DNA of 27,277 bases from positions 72,938 to 100,214 of the forward strand of contig DIBR01000066.1 of the NCBI GenBank assembly GCA_002415025.1, in the 5' to 3' direction. The notes beneath the pieces are model-generated. The model made no database searches. It was not told the DNA's origin and saw nothing but the letters and a program-made list of their open reading frames with translations. Positions within the stretch are counted from its first letter, which is position 1, and each line of letters opens with the position of its first letter. Origin of the DNA: Spongiibacteraceae bacterium UBA5047 (GTDB lineage Bacteria; Pseudomonadota; Gammaproteobacteria; Pseudomonadales; Spongiibacteraceae). This document shows positions 1 to 7,580 of this stretch, one piece after another. Both the position numbers and the translations under genes were made by a program.

Positions 1-713
1 AGATTGGCATTGGTACTCCCGGCGCTCCCTCTCTTGGCACCGGGCTGATGAAAAACTGCAATAGCACCGAGATGAATAACAAACCCTTGCTGAGAGATCT
101 GGAGCAGCGACTCGGTCGTGAAATTCGCATGGCTAACGATGCCAATTGTTTTGCTTTGTCGGAAGCCATCGACGGAGCCGGCCGACATGGCGCCAGTGTG
201 TTCGGCGTAATTCTCGGTACAGGTGTTGGCGGTGGCCTGGTCATTGACCAGCGTTTACAGATCGGTCGCAATGCCATTGGCGGCGAGTGGGGGCATATAC
301 CGATGCCCCGAGTTTCCGAGCGCCGCTCCTGCTACTGCGGACAGTACGATTGTGTGGAAACCTACTTGTGTGGTGGAGGTTTGCTGCGAACCGCACGGCA
401 ATACTTGCCGGACTTGCACGACAGTCGCGAGCTGGCGTCTTTGGCCGAGGCAGGGCACCTCGAGGCACAATCAGTACTTCGAACCTACAGCCAGCAGCTG
501 GCTTCGGCATTGGCAATTGTTGTTAATATCGTTGATCCCGACGTGATTGTATTGGGCGGCGGAGTCTCGAATATTTCAGCACTGTACGACACGCTTCCGG
601 AGCTGATGTCAGCAGCGGTATTCGGGAATGACTACCGAACCGACATTCTGCCGGCGCGCTATGGTGATTCCAGCGGTGTACGAGGGGCTGCGTGGCTTTG
701 GCCGGCTATGTGA
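1..713 (+). CDS. ROK-family sugar kinase, fructokinase (Mak)-like, 5' end outside window
   Basis: The reading frame is already open at base 3, before the first ATG (48), and reads IGIGTPGAPSLGTGLMKN. That is the conserved N-terminal half of a ROK kinase, so the start lies upstream of the window. Visible motifs are NDANCFALSEA (the catalytic-Asp segment), GTGVGGGLV (phosphate binding), GHIPMP followed by CYCGQYDCVETY (the ROK zinc motif CxCG-x2-C-x-E) and a C-terminal DPDVIVLGGGVSN and GDSSGVRGAAWLW. The last two segments resemble Mak fructokinase more than NagK. ROK kinases phosphorylate free hexoses with ATP in the cytoplasm. The substrate here (fructose, GlcNAc or another hexose) cannot be fixed from sequence alone. 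It converges on the pduO-type gene with only 14 bp between stops, and has no evident link to the cobalamin genes. Confidence 0.88.
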   Translation, partial: IGIGTPGAPSLGTGLMKNCNSTEMNNKPLLRDLEQRLGREIRMANDANCFALSEAIDGAGRHGASVFGVILGTGVGGGLVIDQRLQIGRNAIGGEWGHIPMPRVSERRSCYCGQYDCVETYLCGGGLLRTARQYLPDLHDSRELASLAEAGHLEAQSVLRTYSQQLASALAIVVNIVDPDVIVLGGGVSNISALYDTLPELMSAAVFGNDYRTDILPARYGDSSGVRGAAWLWPAM

Positions 714-727
714 GCCTGGCCCAGGAT

Positions 728-1276
728 TTACTTTGCGGGCTGCCAAAGTACTTCCTGGCCCCCGTCTCGACGGGCGATTACGCGCGCCATCACAAACAAT
801 AGATCAGACAGGCGGTTGAGGTACTGCCGGGCGGGCGCATTCACCGCATCGACGGCGTGCAGGCTTACAATGCATCGCTCGGCACGGCGGCAGACAACCC
901 TGGCCAAATGGCACTGCGCGGCGGCAGTGCTGCCACCGGGCAAGATGAAATTTTTCAATGGCGGCAAATCTTCGTTCAGGGCGTCCAGCTCCGACTCAAG
1001 TGTTGTTATGCGTTCCTCACTGATCATCTGATAACCGGGAACAGCGAGTTCGCCGCCAAGGTCAAACAGGTCGTGCTGTATGCGCGACAGTAAGGGTAAC
1101 AGGGGATCGTCGCCAGACAGTGCAGTGATGAGCAGGCCAACATGGCAATTTGCTTCGTCGACCGTGCCAATGGCTTCCATGCGTGGCGCATCCTTTTCGA
1201 TGCGAGAGCCGTCGCCCAGCCCGGTGGTACCATCATCGCCGGTTCGCGTATAAATTTTAGACAGTCGGTGCCCCAT
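728..1276 (-). CDS. PduO-type cob(I)alamin adenosyltransferase
   Basis: The 182-aa protein transfers adenosyl from ATP to cob(I)alamin or cobinamide to make the coenzyme form. Family hallmarks are the N-terminal ATP-binding segment RTGDDGTTGLGDGSR (about residues 11-25), AIGTVDEANCHVG, FILPGGSTAAAQCHLARVVCRRAER and NRLSDLLFVMAR. The open frame extends 21 codons further upstream, but ATG at 1276 is preceded by GAGGT at suitable spacing and begins at the family's usual N terminus (MGHRLSKIYTRTGD). It is divergent from cobU across about 65-85 bp containing a perfect inverted repeat. A second, unrelated adenosyltransferase (CobO/BtuR type, 8451-9059) is in the same window. The fold is a trimeric four-helix bundle in characterised relatives. 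Confidence 0.93.
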   Translation of the reverse strand: MGHRLSKIYTRTGDDGTTGLGDGSRIEKDAPRMEAIGTVDEANCHVGLLITALSGDDPLLPLLSRIQHDLFDLGGELAVPGYQMISEERITTLESELDALNEDLPPLKNFILPGGSTAAAQCHLARVVCRRAERCIVSLHAVDAVNAPARQYLNRLSDLLFVMARVIARRDGGQEVLWQPAK

Positions 1277-1306
1277 AATGACCTCGTTTCCGTGAGTCCT
1301 GTAGAA

Positions 1307-1328
1307 TGCGTTAGCATAGTCTAACGCA
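1307..1328. promoter_or_regulatory. Perfect inverted repeat in the pduO/cobU divergent intergenic region
   Basis: Arms TGCGTTAG and CTAACGCA are separated by six bases (CATAGT). The repeat sits centrally in the short region from which both pduO (minus) and cobU (plus) must be expressed, which is a typical place for an operator. It is not a riboswitch: the interval is far too short and has no B12 box. The motif TAACGCAAG recurs at 9090-9098. Protein binding is inferred only. Confidence 0.4.
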
Positions 1329-1359
1329 AGTAAGATCAATCATGTTCCAGGGCAGGCAG

Positions 1360-1872
1360 GTGATAGAATTTTTTTTAGGGGGAGCGCGCTCAGGTAAAAG
1401 CCGGCTGGCTGAACAGTCGGCGCTTGATAGTGGCATGGAACTGGTTTACATCGCGACGGCGCAGATGCGCGATGGTGAAATGGCGGAGCGAATTACCCAT
1501 CACCGGCAGCAGCGAGGTAACGGCTGGGTCACCGTAGAAGAAAGCCTGCAATTGGTCACGGCCTTGCAACGTGAATGCAGGCATAATCGCTGTGTGCTGG
1601 TCGACTGCCTTACCCTGTGGCTCAGTAACTGGCTCGAACACGACCCTGCAGGTTGGCAACAGGCGCAGGCGGAGCTGTTGGCGTTATTGCCCACCCTTAA
1701 GGGGAAAATCATTTTTGTTAGTAACGAGGTCGGCCAGGGAGTTGTGCCAGTGAACGCCCTGGCTAGGAAGTTTGTCGACGAAAGTGGTCGCCTTCATCAG
1801 GCGCTGGCGACGATAAGCGACACAGTTTATTTTGTAATCGCGGGCATTCCGCAAGTAATCAAGGAGAAGTAG
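1360..1872 (+). CDS. cobU: Adenosylcobinamide kinase / adenosylcobinamide-phosphate guanylyltransferase
   Basis: This bifunctional enzyme phosphorylates adenosylcobinamide and then attaches GMP from GTP to give AdoCbi-GDP, a late step of nucleotide-loop assembly. Visible motifs are the P-loop GGARSGKS right at the N terminus, YIATAQ, RITHHRQQRG, VLVDCLTLWLSN and FVSNEVGQGVVPVNALARKF. Two starts are possible. ATG at 1342 gives 176 aa. GTG at 1360 gives 170 aa, places the P-loop at residues 7-14 as in the family, and has AGGG about seven bases upstream, so I prefer it. It is followed after two bases by cobT, whose Shine-Dalgarno lies in the last cobU codons, so the two are transcribed together. 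Confidence 0.93.
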   Translation: MIEFFLGGARSGKSRLAEQSALDSGMELVYIATAQMRDGEMAERITHHRQQRGNGWVTVEESLQLVTALQRECRHNRCVLVDCLTLWLSNWLEHDPAGWQQAQAELLALLPTLKGKIIFVSNEVGQGVVPVNALARKFVDESGRLHQALATISDTVYFVIAGIPQVIKEK

Positions 1873-1874
1873 TC

Positions 1875-2921
1875 GTGGAGGAAAAGTGGTACCTGCAAGA
1901 GGCTCCTGCGCCTGATAAAGATATTATCGAGCAGGCGAAAAGCCGGCAGGATAACCTGACCAAACCCAAAGGCGCGCTGGGTCGTCTGGAAGATGTTGCC
2001 ATACAACTGGCTGGCAACCAGCGCACTTTGATGCCCAAGATTGAAAAGCCGGCCATTGTGGTGTTTGCCGGTGATCACGGGGTAGCGGCTGAGGGCGTCT
2101 CGGCTTATCCGCAATCGGTGACGGGTGAGATGGTGCGCAATTTTTCTGCCGGGGGCGCCGCAATCACCGTATTGGCAAAAACTCTTGGAATTCCGTTTCG
2201 CGTGATGAATATGGGCACAGTCGATTCCCTGGAAGATTTGCCTAATGTCGAAGACCGGAGGGTTGCGTCGGGAACCCAGAATATCTGCAATGCACCTGCC
2301 ATGGATGAACGTCAGTTCGAGGAGTGTATGGCTGCCGGTGCCGAAGCGATTGACTCGGCTGGCGATATTGATGTTTTTATTGGCGGCGAAATGGGTATTG
2401 GTAATAGCACGATCGCTGCGGCGATCGCTGTCGCCCACACAAAGCTGGCGGCGCAGGCCATGGTTGGCCGGGGTACCGGTATTTCTGATCAGGGGCTGGC
2501 AAAAAAAGCAGCGGTAGTCACGCGCGCCCTGTCCAAACATCTTCCCCACATGCGCGAAGGCGCCGACTATCTACGCCGTATAGGCGGTTTTGAGGTGAAT
2601 GCCCTGGCGGCAGCCTATATTCGCGCCGCGCAAAAGGGCATTGCGGTGTTGGTTGACGGCTATATTTGTACGGCGGCGGCAATGGCGGCAGTGCGCGTGA
2701 ATCCAAGCATTCGGCCGTGGCTATTTTTCTCCCATTGTTCGGCGGAACCTGGCCATGAAAAACTGTTGATCAAGCTCGATGCCCAGCCTCTGTTGTCTCT
2801 CGAAATGCGTTTGGGTGAAGGCAGCGGCGCGGCGCTCGCATTACCTATCATGCAGGCGGCCTGCGCTTTGCACCGCGATATGGCGAGCTTCGAAGAGGCG
2901 GGTGTCAGTCGCGGTGGCTGA
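1875..2921 (+). CDS. cobT: Nicotinate-nucleotide-dimethylbenzimidazole phosphoribosyltransferase
   Basis: CobT activates the lower ligand: NaMN plus 5,6-dimethylbenzimidazole gives alpha-ribazole phosphate and nicotinate. The 348-aa length is normal for the family. Motifs in order: KPKGALGRLE (about 30-39), FAGDHGVAAEGVSAYPQ (64-80), GEMGIGNST (171-179), GGFEVNALAAAYI, DGYICTAAA, SHCSAEPGH and RLGEGSGAALA, with Glu315 matching the catalytic glutamate (Glu317 of the Salmonella enzyme). The start is GTG, with AGGAG about eight bases upstream inside the end of cobU. Its 3' end overlaps cobC. BluB, which makes the DMB substrate, is in the facing operon. Confidence 0.96.
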   Translation: MEEKWYLQEAPAPDKDIIEQAKSRQDNLTKPKGALGRLEDVAIQLAGNQRTLMPKIEKPAIVVFAGDHGVAAEGVSAYPQSVTGEMVRNFSAGGAAITVLAKTLGIPFRVMNMGTVDSLEDLPNVEDRRVASGTQNICNAPAMDERQFEECMAAGAEAIDSAGDIDVFIGGEMGIGNSTIAAAIAVAHTKLAAQAMVGRGTGISDQGLAKKAAVVTRALSKHLPHMREGADYLRRIGGFEVNALAAAYIRAAQKGIAVLVDGYICTAAAMAAVRVNPSIRPWLFFSHCSAEPGHEKLLIKLDAQPLLSLEMRLGEGSGAALALPIMQAACALHRDMASFEEAGVSRGG

Positions 2922-3522
2922 TTTCTCTGTTACGACAATTGATTTGTTGCGACACGGCGCTTGCGAGGGCGGGGAAATTTTTCGTGGCAGTACCGATGTC
3001 GGTCTCAGTGATACCGGGTGGCAGCAGATGCGCGAAGCCGTTAGCGATATTGCCGGCTGGTCGAAAATTCTCTGTTCCGATTTAAAACGGTGTCATGCAT
3101 TCGCCTCGGAACTGGCAACCGCGCGGGAAACTGATTGGATTCCTGACAGGCGCTTTCGCGAAATTCATTTTGGTGATTGGGAAGGTCAGCTGATCAGTGA
3201 TATTCGCGAGCAGTTCCCTCAGGAGTGGCGCGCATTTTTCAGTAAACCTTCGCAGGCGACAACACCCAATGGCGAAGCGATGGCTGATTTCCATCAACGG
3301 GTGACACCGGCGATATCCGAATGGGCTACGGAGCTGAAGGGGGAGCACTTTTTACTGGTCGCACACGGCGCTGTTATTCGTTCGATTATGGTGAACTGGT
3401 TACAGATGCCACTGGATGCCATCACCAGCTTGTCGGTGCCTTATGCCTGTCTGACCCGCTTCAAGATATTTGAACAGAAGGGGAGCGAGCCTTGGGCGCA
3501 GCTGGTTTTTCATCGGGGTTGA
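2914..3522 (+). CDS. cobC: Alpha-ribazole phosphatase (histidine phosphatase family)
   Basis: About 202 aa. It carries the histidine-phosphatase signature DLLRHGA near the N terminus, HFGDWEGQ in the middle and LVAHGAVIRS with the second catalytic-site histidine. Family members remove phosphate from alpha-ribazole-5'-phosphate or from adenosylcobalamin-5'-phosphate. The frame is open far upstream inside cobT, but conserved sequence begins only at DFSVTTIDLLRHG. The nearest starts are GTG 2914 and GTG 2902. I chose 2914, overlapping cobT by 8 bp; 2902 is nearly as good because no well-spaced Shine-Dalgarno separates them. The specific substrate is inferred from position directly behind cobU-cobT. 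A cobS gene, often found next to cobC, is missing here. Confidence 0.88.
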   Translation: MADFSVTTIDLLRHGACEGGEIFRGSTDVGLSDTGWQQMREAVSDIAGWSKILCSDLKRCHAFASELATARETDWIPDRRFREIHFGDWEGQLISDIREQFPQEWRAFFSKPSQATTPNGEAMADFHQRVTPAISEWATELKGEHFLLVAHGAVIRSIMVNWLQMPLDAITSLSVPYACLTRFKIFEQKGSEPWAQLVFHRG

Positions 3523-3539
3523 TGCGTAACGATCAGCAG

Positions 3540-3690
3540 TTCGCCTGCAGGGCGGGCTCCCACAAATCCTCCCCCCTTGGGAGAGGGTGGGGTGAGGGAG
3601 AGTAGCATTCAGGGCTTGCAGTCAAACATAGAATCTCCCACAGGTATGCGGTTTTCTGATGTCTTAGTGGGAGCCTGCCCTGCAGGCGAA
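3540..3690. repeat. REPIN-like element: two inverted 24-bp REP sequences
   Basis: The left copy at 3540-3563 and right copy at 3667-3690 are reverse complements with 23 of 24 bases matching; the right one reads GTGGGAGCCTGCCCTGCAGG followed by CGAA. The GTGGGAG head plus a GC-rich internal palindrome is the layout of Pseudomonas-type REP sequences. The 103-bp interior holds a third GTGGGAG head on the minus strand (3641-3635) and a C-rich/G-rich stretch (about 3569-3601) resembling the common CCCTCTCCC...GGGAGAGGG repeat of proteobacteria. It fills the gap between the convergent cobC and cobQ ends and can fold into large hairpins, so it may stop transcription both ways. A mobilising RAYT transposase is not in the window. 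Confidence 0.75.
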
Positions 3691-3714
3691 AAGGCTGGCG
3701 GGTCTTAAAACGGG

Positions 3715-5178
3715 CTACGTCACCAGGGCTAGAACTTTTTCTAGCTGCAAATGTTCTTCCAGACAATCTGCCAGCCGATCAATGTTGCTCTCCTGCAGCC
3801 CTTCAAAATCAAACTCCAGCAGGGCGCCGGCTTTGCACCCGGCCCATTGCAGCAAGGTATTACGTGCAGACTTTTGATCGAAAATGCCGTGCAGATACGT
3901 TCCCAGTATTTTTCCGTCCGGCGATTGATAGCCGTCCCGGCGCGTTTCGAGTTTCAATGCGGGGTATTTTTCCAGATCCGGGCCGCTACTAATACCGCAG
4001 TGAATCTCATAGCCGCGTGCCGGGCTACCATCGCCCGTCATTGTCCCGTTTACTCGACGCAGAATTTTCTGTTCGGTCATGGTGGTTTCAAAATTGGCCA
4101 GACAGAGCCCTGCGCTACTGCCCGGCAGACCTTCGATACCGAGAGGATCATGCACGGCCTGGCCGAGCATCTGAAACCCGCCGCAAATTCCCAGTACTTT
4201 TCTGCCGGCCTTCAGGTGAGCTATTAGCTGTTCATCCCAGCGTTGTTGGCGCATAAAATCCAGGTCGCCGCGAGTGTTTTTGGTGCCCGGCAAAATAATT
4301 AAATCGCAATCGGGTATGGCGCGGCCGGGTCGCACGTAGCTGAAATCAACCTGTGGATGTAGACGCAGGGGGTCGAAATCCGTGTGATTGCCAATGCGTG
4401 AGAAGGCCGGAACACAAACGCGCAGCAATGTGTTGTCGAGAACTTGACTGCGATCTACGGCGTCTTCGGCCTCCAGATAGAAGTCCTGAAGGTAGGGAAT
4501 TACCCCCAGTACAGGTTTGCCGGTTTTCTGTTCAAGCCAGTCGAGACCACTTTGTAACAGGGCAATATCACCTCGAAAGCGATTGATGATAAAGCCCTTG
4601 ATACGTGCCTGTTCGCTTTCGCTGAGTAGCACGAGCGTGCCGACAATGTGAGCGAACACGCCACCGCGATCTATATCAGCGACCAGTATCACCGGGCAAT
4701 CAACCGCTTCGGCGAAGCCCATATTGGCCACGTCGCCATCACGGAGGTTGATTTCGGCAGGGCTGCCGGCACCCTCAACCACAACGGCGCTGTACTTTGA
4801 TGTCAGGCGCTGATGGGATTCCAGTACCGCGCGCATCGCTCTGGGTTTGTAGTCGTGGTAGTCCACGGCCTCCATATTACTGAGCGCTTTACCGTGAATA
4901 ATGACCTGCGCGCCAATATCCGTATTGGGCTTCAGGAGTATCGGGTTCATATCGGTATGTGGCTCCAGGCCACAGGCGAGGGCCTGTACGGCCTGCGCAC
5001 GACCGATCTCCCCGCCGTCGACGGTGACGGCGCTGTTCAGAGCCATATTCTGGGGTTTGAAGGGCGCGACATGAAAACCGCGTCGCTTCAAAACACGGCA
5101 GAGCCCGGCCACCATGACGCTTTTTCCTGCGTCAGACGTCGTACCCTGAACCATCAGGGTTCTATTCGAGTTCGTCAT
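3715..5178 (-). CDS. cobQ: Cobyric acid synthase (glutamine-dependent)
   Basis: The 487-aa enzyme amidates side chains b, d, e and g of adenosylcobyrinic acid a,c-diamide, giving adenosylcobyric acid. The N-terminal dethiobiotin-synthetase-like ATP domain shows GTTSDAGKS (12-20), KPQNMALNS (41-49) and VVVEGAGSPAEINL. The C-terminal class I glutaminase domain shows GICGGFQMLG (330-339, nucleophile Cys332) and GTYLHGIFD (His430). Length and domain order are normal. ATG 5178 overlaps the bluB 3' end by 17 bp, suggesting translational coupling, and it is the last gene of the riboswitch-led operon. CobQ acts in de novo corrin synthesis, so its place behind uptake genes implies that ring synthesis or cobyrinate salvage is encoded elsewhere. 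Confidence 0.96.
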   Translation of the reverse strand: MTNSNRTLMVQGTTSDAGKSVMVAGLCRVLKRRGFHVAPFKPQNMALNSAVTVDGGEIGRAQAVQALACGLEPHTDMNPILLKPNTDIGAQVIIHGKALSNMEAVDYHDYKPRAMRAVLESHQRLTSKYSAVVVEGAGSPAEINLRDGDVANMGFAEAVDCPVILVADIDRGGVFAHIVGTLVLLSESEQARIKGFIINRFRGDIALLQSGLDWLEQKTGKPVLGVIPYLQDFYLEAEDAVDRSQVLDNTLLRVCVPAFSRIGNHTDFDPLRLHPQVDFSYVRPGRAIPDCDLIILPGTKNTRGDLDFMRQQRWDEQLIAHLKAGRKVLGICGGFQMLGQAVHDPLGIEGLPGSSAGLCLANFETTMTEQKILRRVNGTMTGDGSPARGYEIHCGISSGPDLEKYPALKLETRRDGYQSPDGKILGTYLHGIFDQKSARNTLLQWAGCKAGALLEFDFEGLQESNIDRLADCLEEHLQLEKVLALVT

Positions 5179-5818
5179 GCCAGCGATTGTCCATCAATAC
5201 GGTTGCTAGAGAGTGGCGTTGCGCCCAGTGCTGCTGTTCCAGCATGGGTGATGGATAAAATTCTGCAACCGGACCCAGACACAAAATTGCCAGTGGTTCG
5301 GTATCTGCGGGCATGGCTAAAAGTGAGCGCATGGCACTGGGCTCGAACAGTGACACCCAGCCCATACCCAGACCCTCTGCGCGCGCAGCCAGCCACAGAT
5401 TTTGAATGGCGCAGGCAGTCGAGGCAATATCCATATGTGGCATAGTTCGCCGACCAAAAATATGTGTCTCGCGGCGGCCCATTAAACTGACGACAAGACA
5501 TTCGGCGCAGTCGCGAATGCCTTCCACCTTAAGTTGCATAAATTCGTTGCTGCGCTCACCCAATGCTTCGGCGGTGGCCAGTCGTTCCTGCTGTACCTGT
5601 TGATACAGGGCTTCGCGCAGTTGCGAGTCGCTGATGCGTATAAAACGCCAGGGTTGCATCAGGCCCACGCTGGGCGCAGCGTGGGCAGCACTGAGCATAC
5701 GCTGAAGCGTTTCCGCTTCCACCTCACCCCCTGTGAAGTGACGCATATCGCGGCGTTCGTAGATTGCGCGGTACACTGCGGCCTTTTCCGCGCTCGAGAA
5801 ACTCCCTTGCGTACTCAT
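5162..5818 (-). CDS. bluB: 5,6-dimethylbenzimidazole synthase
   Basis: BluB cannibalises FMNH2 with O2 to make DMB, the lower axial ligand of vitamin B12. The 218-aa nitroreductase-like protein has RRDMRHF, APSVGLMQPWRFI, KVEGIRDCAE, MPHMDIASTACAIQNLW, EGLGMGWVSLF and LGPVAEFYPSPMLEQQ, all typical of BluB rather than general nitroreductases. Its ATG overlaps the btuD TGA (4-bp ATGA) and its 3' end overlaps cobQ. The product feeds CobT, encoded in the facing operon. The oxygen requirement fits an aerobic host. Confidence 0.95.
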   Translation of the reverse strand: MSTQGSFSSAEKAAVYRAIYERRDMRHFTGGEVEAETLQRMLSAAHAAPSVGLMQPWRFIRISDSQLREALYQQVQQERLATAEALGERSNEFMQLKVEGIRDCAECLVVSLMGRRETHIFGRRTMPHMDIASTACAIQNLWLAARAEGLGMGWVSLFEPSAMRSLLAMPADTEPLAILCLGPVAEFYPSPMLEQQHWAQRHSLATVLMDNRWHDELE

Positions 5819-6594
5819 GCCTCGCCCTGCTCCGCGGGAACGAAATAGGGGCGATCATTAACTCTGGCTATCGTCAAAGGCTGGTCGTAGAGCTTTTGCA
5901 GGGCAGGTAGTTGCAGCATTTCATCGGCCGGCCCCCAGCAAGCCTCACCGTCGGGGTACAATAAAAGTACGTGGCTGCACCAGCGTGCTGCCAGATTTAC
6001 ATCATGTAGGCACATGCATACTCCGCAGTGGTTTGCTGCTTCGTTGGCTAGCAGTTGCATGATTTTTACCTGATGCTTGAGATCAAGGTGGTTGGTGGGC
6101 TCGTCGGCAAGCCAAATGTGGGGCTGCTGTGTTTTCGCGGTTGCAATAGCCAGACGTTGGCGTTCACCGCCTGAAAGAGTGCTCACCAGCCTCTCTTCGT
6201 AGTCAGACAATGCCATACTTGCAAGCGCCTGCCGGGCCAGTTGCAGGTCTGTATCGGTTTCCACGTCCCAGGGTGCCATATAGGGGTGTCGACCAATCAG
6301 GGCGGTTTCCAGCACTGTGGCGGGGAAGCCATCGTGGCGTTCCTGGAAAACCACGGCAATGTGTTGCGCAACTTGCTTGCGGCGATAGTCCTGCAAAGGC
6401 TTGCTATCCAGCAGCACACACCCTGAGCGGGCCTTCCGCAAGCCGGCCAGCGTATGAAGCAGCGTGGTTTTGCCTGCGCCATTCGGCCCGAGCACCGCCC
6501 AGCGTTGGCCCGGTTCAATTGCGAAGTTCAATGGCCTGCCATCGTTGCGGCCGGGAATATCGATGACCAGTTCTTCGAGCTGCAGACGCGTCAT
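5815..6594 (-). CDS. btuD: Vitamin B12 ABC transporter ATP-binding protein (FecE/BtuD family)
   Basis: This 259-aa cytoplasmic ATPase powers corrinoid import with the BtuC permease. Walker A is GPNGAGKTT (36-44), the Q-loop is VVFQERHD, the signature is LSGGERQR (140-147), Walker B is IWLADEPTNHLD (160-171), and the switch histidine is in CLHDVN. FecE-family ATPases also serve siderophore and haem systems. The B12 assignment rests on the operon: btuB, cobO, btuF and btuC upstream, bluB and cobQ downstream, all behind a cobalamin riboswitch. Its start shares one base with the btuC stop (TGATG), and its stop overlaps bluB. Confidence 0.92.
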   Translation of the reverse strand: MTRLQLEELVIDIPGRNDGRPLNFAIEPGQRWAVLGPNGAGKTTLLHTLAGLRKARSGCVLLDSKPLQDYRRKQVAQHIAVVFQERHDGFPATVLETALIGRHPYMAPWDVETDTDLQLARQALASMALSDYEERLVSTLSGGERQRLAIATAKTQQPHIWLADEPTNHLDLKHQVKIMQLLANEAANHCGVCMCLHDVNLAARWCSHVLLLYPDGEACWGPADEMLQLPALQKLYDQPLTIARVNDRPYFVPAEQGEA

Positions 6595-7580
6595 CAGCGG
6601 CTCCGATACAGCAGGTAGAGGAACGTCGGAACACCCAGCAGGGCGGTAATCACACCGGCAGGTAATTGCTCCGGTGCAATGATGGTTCTGGCCAGGGTGT
6701 CAGCCAGTACCAGCAGCGCGCCACCTGCCAGCGCGGCGGCGGGTAATATCAGACGCTGATCGTTGCCTAATACCAGTCGCAGCATGTGCGGCACGACAAG
6801 GCCAATAAACCCGATACTTCCCGCCGTGGTAACCGCACTGGCGGTCAGCAGGCTGGCGCTGGCATAAACACCCCATTCGAGTGGTCGCACGGCCACTCCG
6901 AGCGCGGCAGCCTGCAAAGGGCCGCGCGCCAGTACGTTCAGGCTGCGTCCCATTGGTAGTAGAATCAAGCTGCTAAGTGCCAGCACAATCAAGGCTGGCC
7001 ACGGGCTACGGGCGTAAGCCAGATCGCCCATGAGCCAGTAGAGCATGCCGGGCAATTGCTCGGTGGGGCCTATTGCCAGCATGAAGGTGATCACTGCGCC
7101 CCAGCCCGATGACACAACAACGCCGGTGAGGAGTAGGCGGGTGGTGGTCCAGCTACCGGTGCCGTGTGAAAGTCCAAAAACGAGAATGGCAGAGGCGAGC
7201 GCTCCGGCAAAGGCGGCCAGAGATACCAGGACCGGTGGCAGCCCCGCCAACATGCTGAGCAGCGCCGCAACCGCAGCACCACCCGATAAGCCGAGTACGT
7301 AAGGGTCTGCCAGCGGGTTGCGCAATAGTACCTGCATCAGGGCGCCGGCAACGGCCAACAGGCCGCCGGTTGCAAAGGCGGCGAGGGCACGGGGCAGGCG
7401 AAGTTCAAGTACCAGAGTGCGATGCAGGGGTTCGCCGTGGCCGCTCACAACCGCCCACAGCTCATTGGCTGAAATGGCGATACTGCCAACCGCAACGCTA
7501 AGGGCTATGCAGGCAACTGCCGCTATTGCCAGCCACAGCAGTGGCAGTGAGCGAAAGGCGTGCGGCTCAACGTCTTTCAC
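6594..7580 (-). CDS. btuC: Vitamin B12 ABC transporter permease (FecCD/BtuC family)
   Basis: The 328-aa inner-membrane protein has the many hydrophobic helices of FecCD permeases (10 TM in BtuC). Family segments are LELRLPRALAAFATGGLLAVAG, LRNPLADPYVLGLSGGAA, TAGSIGFIGLVVPHMLRL and a C-terminal LPAGVITALLGVPTFLYLLYR. It dimerises and moves corrinoid delivered by BtuF into the cytoplasm. It starts at GTG 7580, 14 bp inside btuF, and overlaps btuD by one base, so expression is probably translationally coupled. Substrate assignment is by operon context. Confidence 0.92.
   Translation of the reverse strand: MKDVEPHAFRSLPLLWLAIAAVACIALSVAVGSIAISANELWAVVSGHGEPLHRTLVLELRLPRALAAFATGGLLAVAGALMQVLLRNPLADPYVLGLSGGAAVAALLSMLAGLPPVLVSLAAFAGALASAILVFGLSHGTGSWTTTRLLLTGVVVSSGWGAVITFMLAIGPTEQLPGMLYWLMGDLAYARSPWPALIVLALSSLILLPMGRSLNVLARGPLQAAALGVAVRPLEWGVYASASLLTASAVTTAGSIGFIGLVVPHMLRLVLGNDQRLILPAAALAGGALLVLADTLARTIIAPEQLPAGVITALLGVPTFLYLLYRSR

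Noticed and set aside
1024..1317. Minus-strand open frames overlapping the PduO-type gene
   Set aside because: Shadow frame of a well-supported gene; no family-like sequence and no RBS.
1277..1359. Second riboswitch before cobU or pduO
   Set aside because: The gap is too short for the aptamer and lacks the B12 box and the GCTGCCCCCGCAAC core.
1827..2549. 240-codon open frame antisense to cobT
   Set aside because: Lies opposite the conserved CobT coding sequence; the translation looks like antisense of a real gene and has no domain features.
4813..5445. 210-codon plus-strand frame across cobQ/bluB
   Set aside because: Antisense to two conserved genes; no recognisable features.
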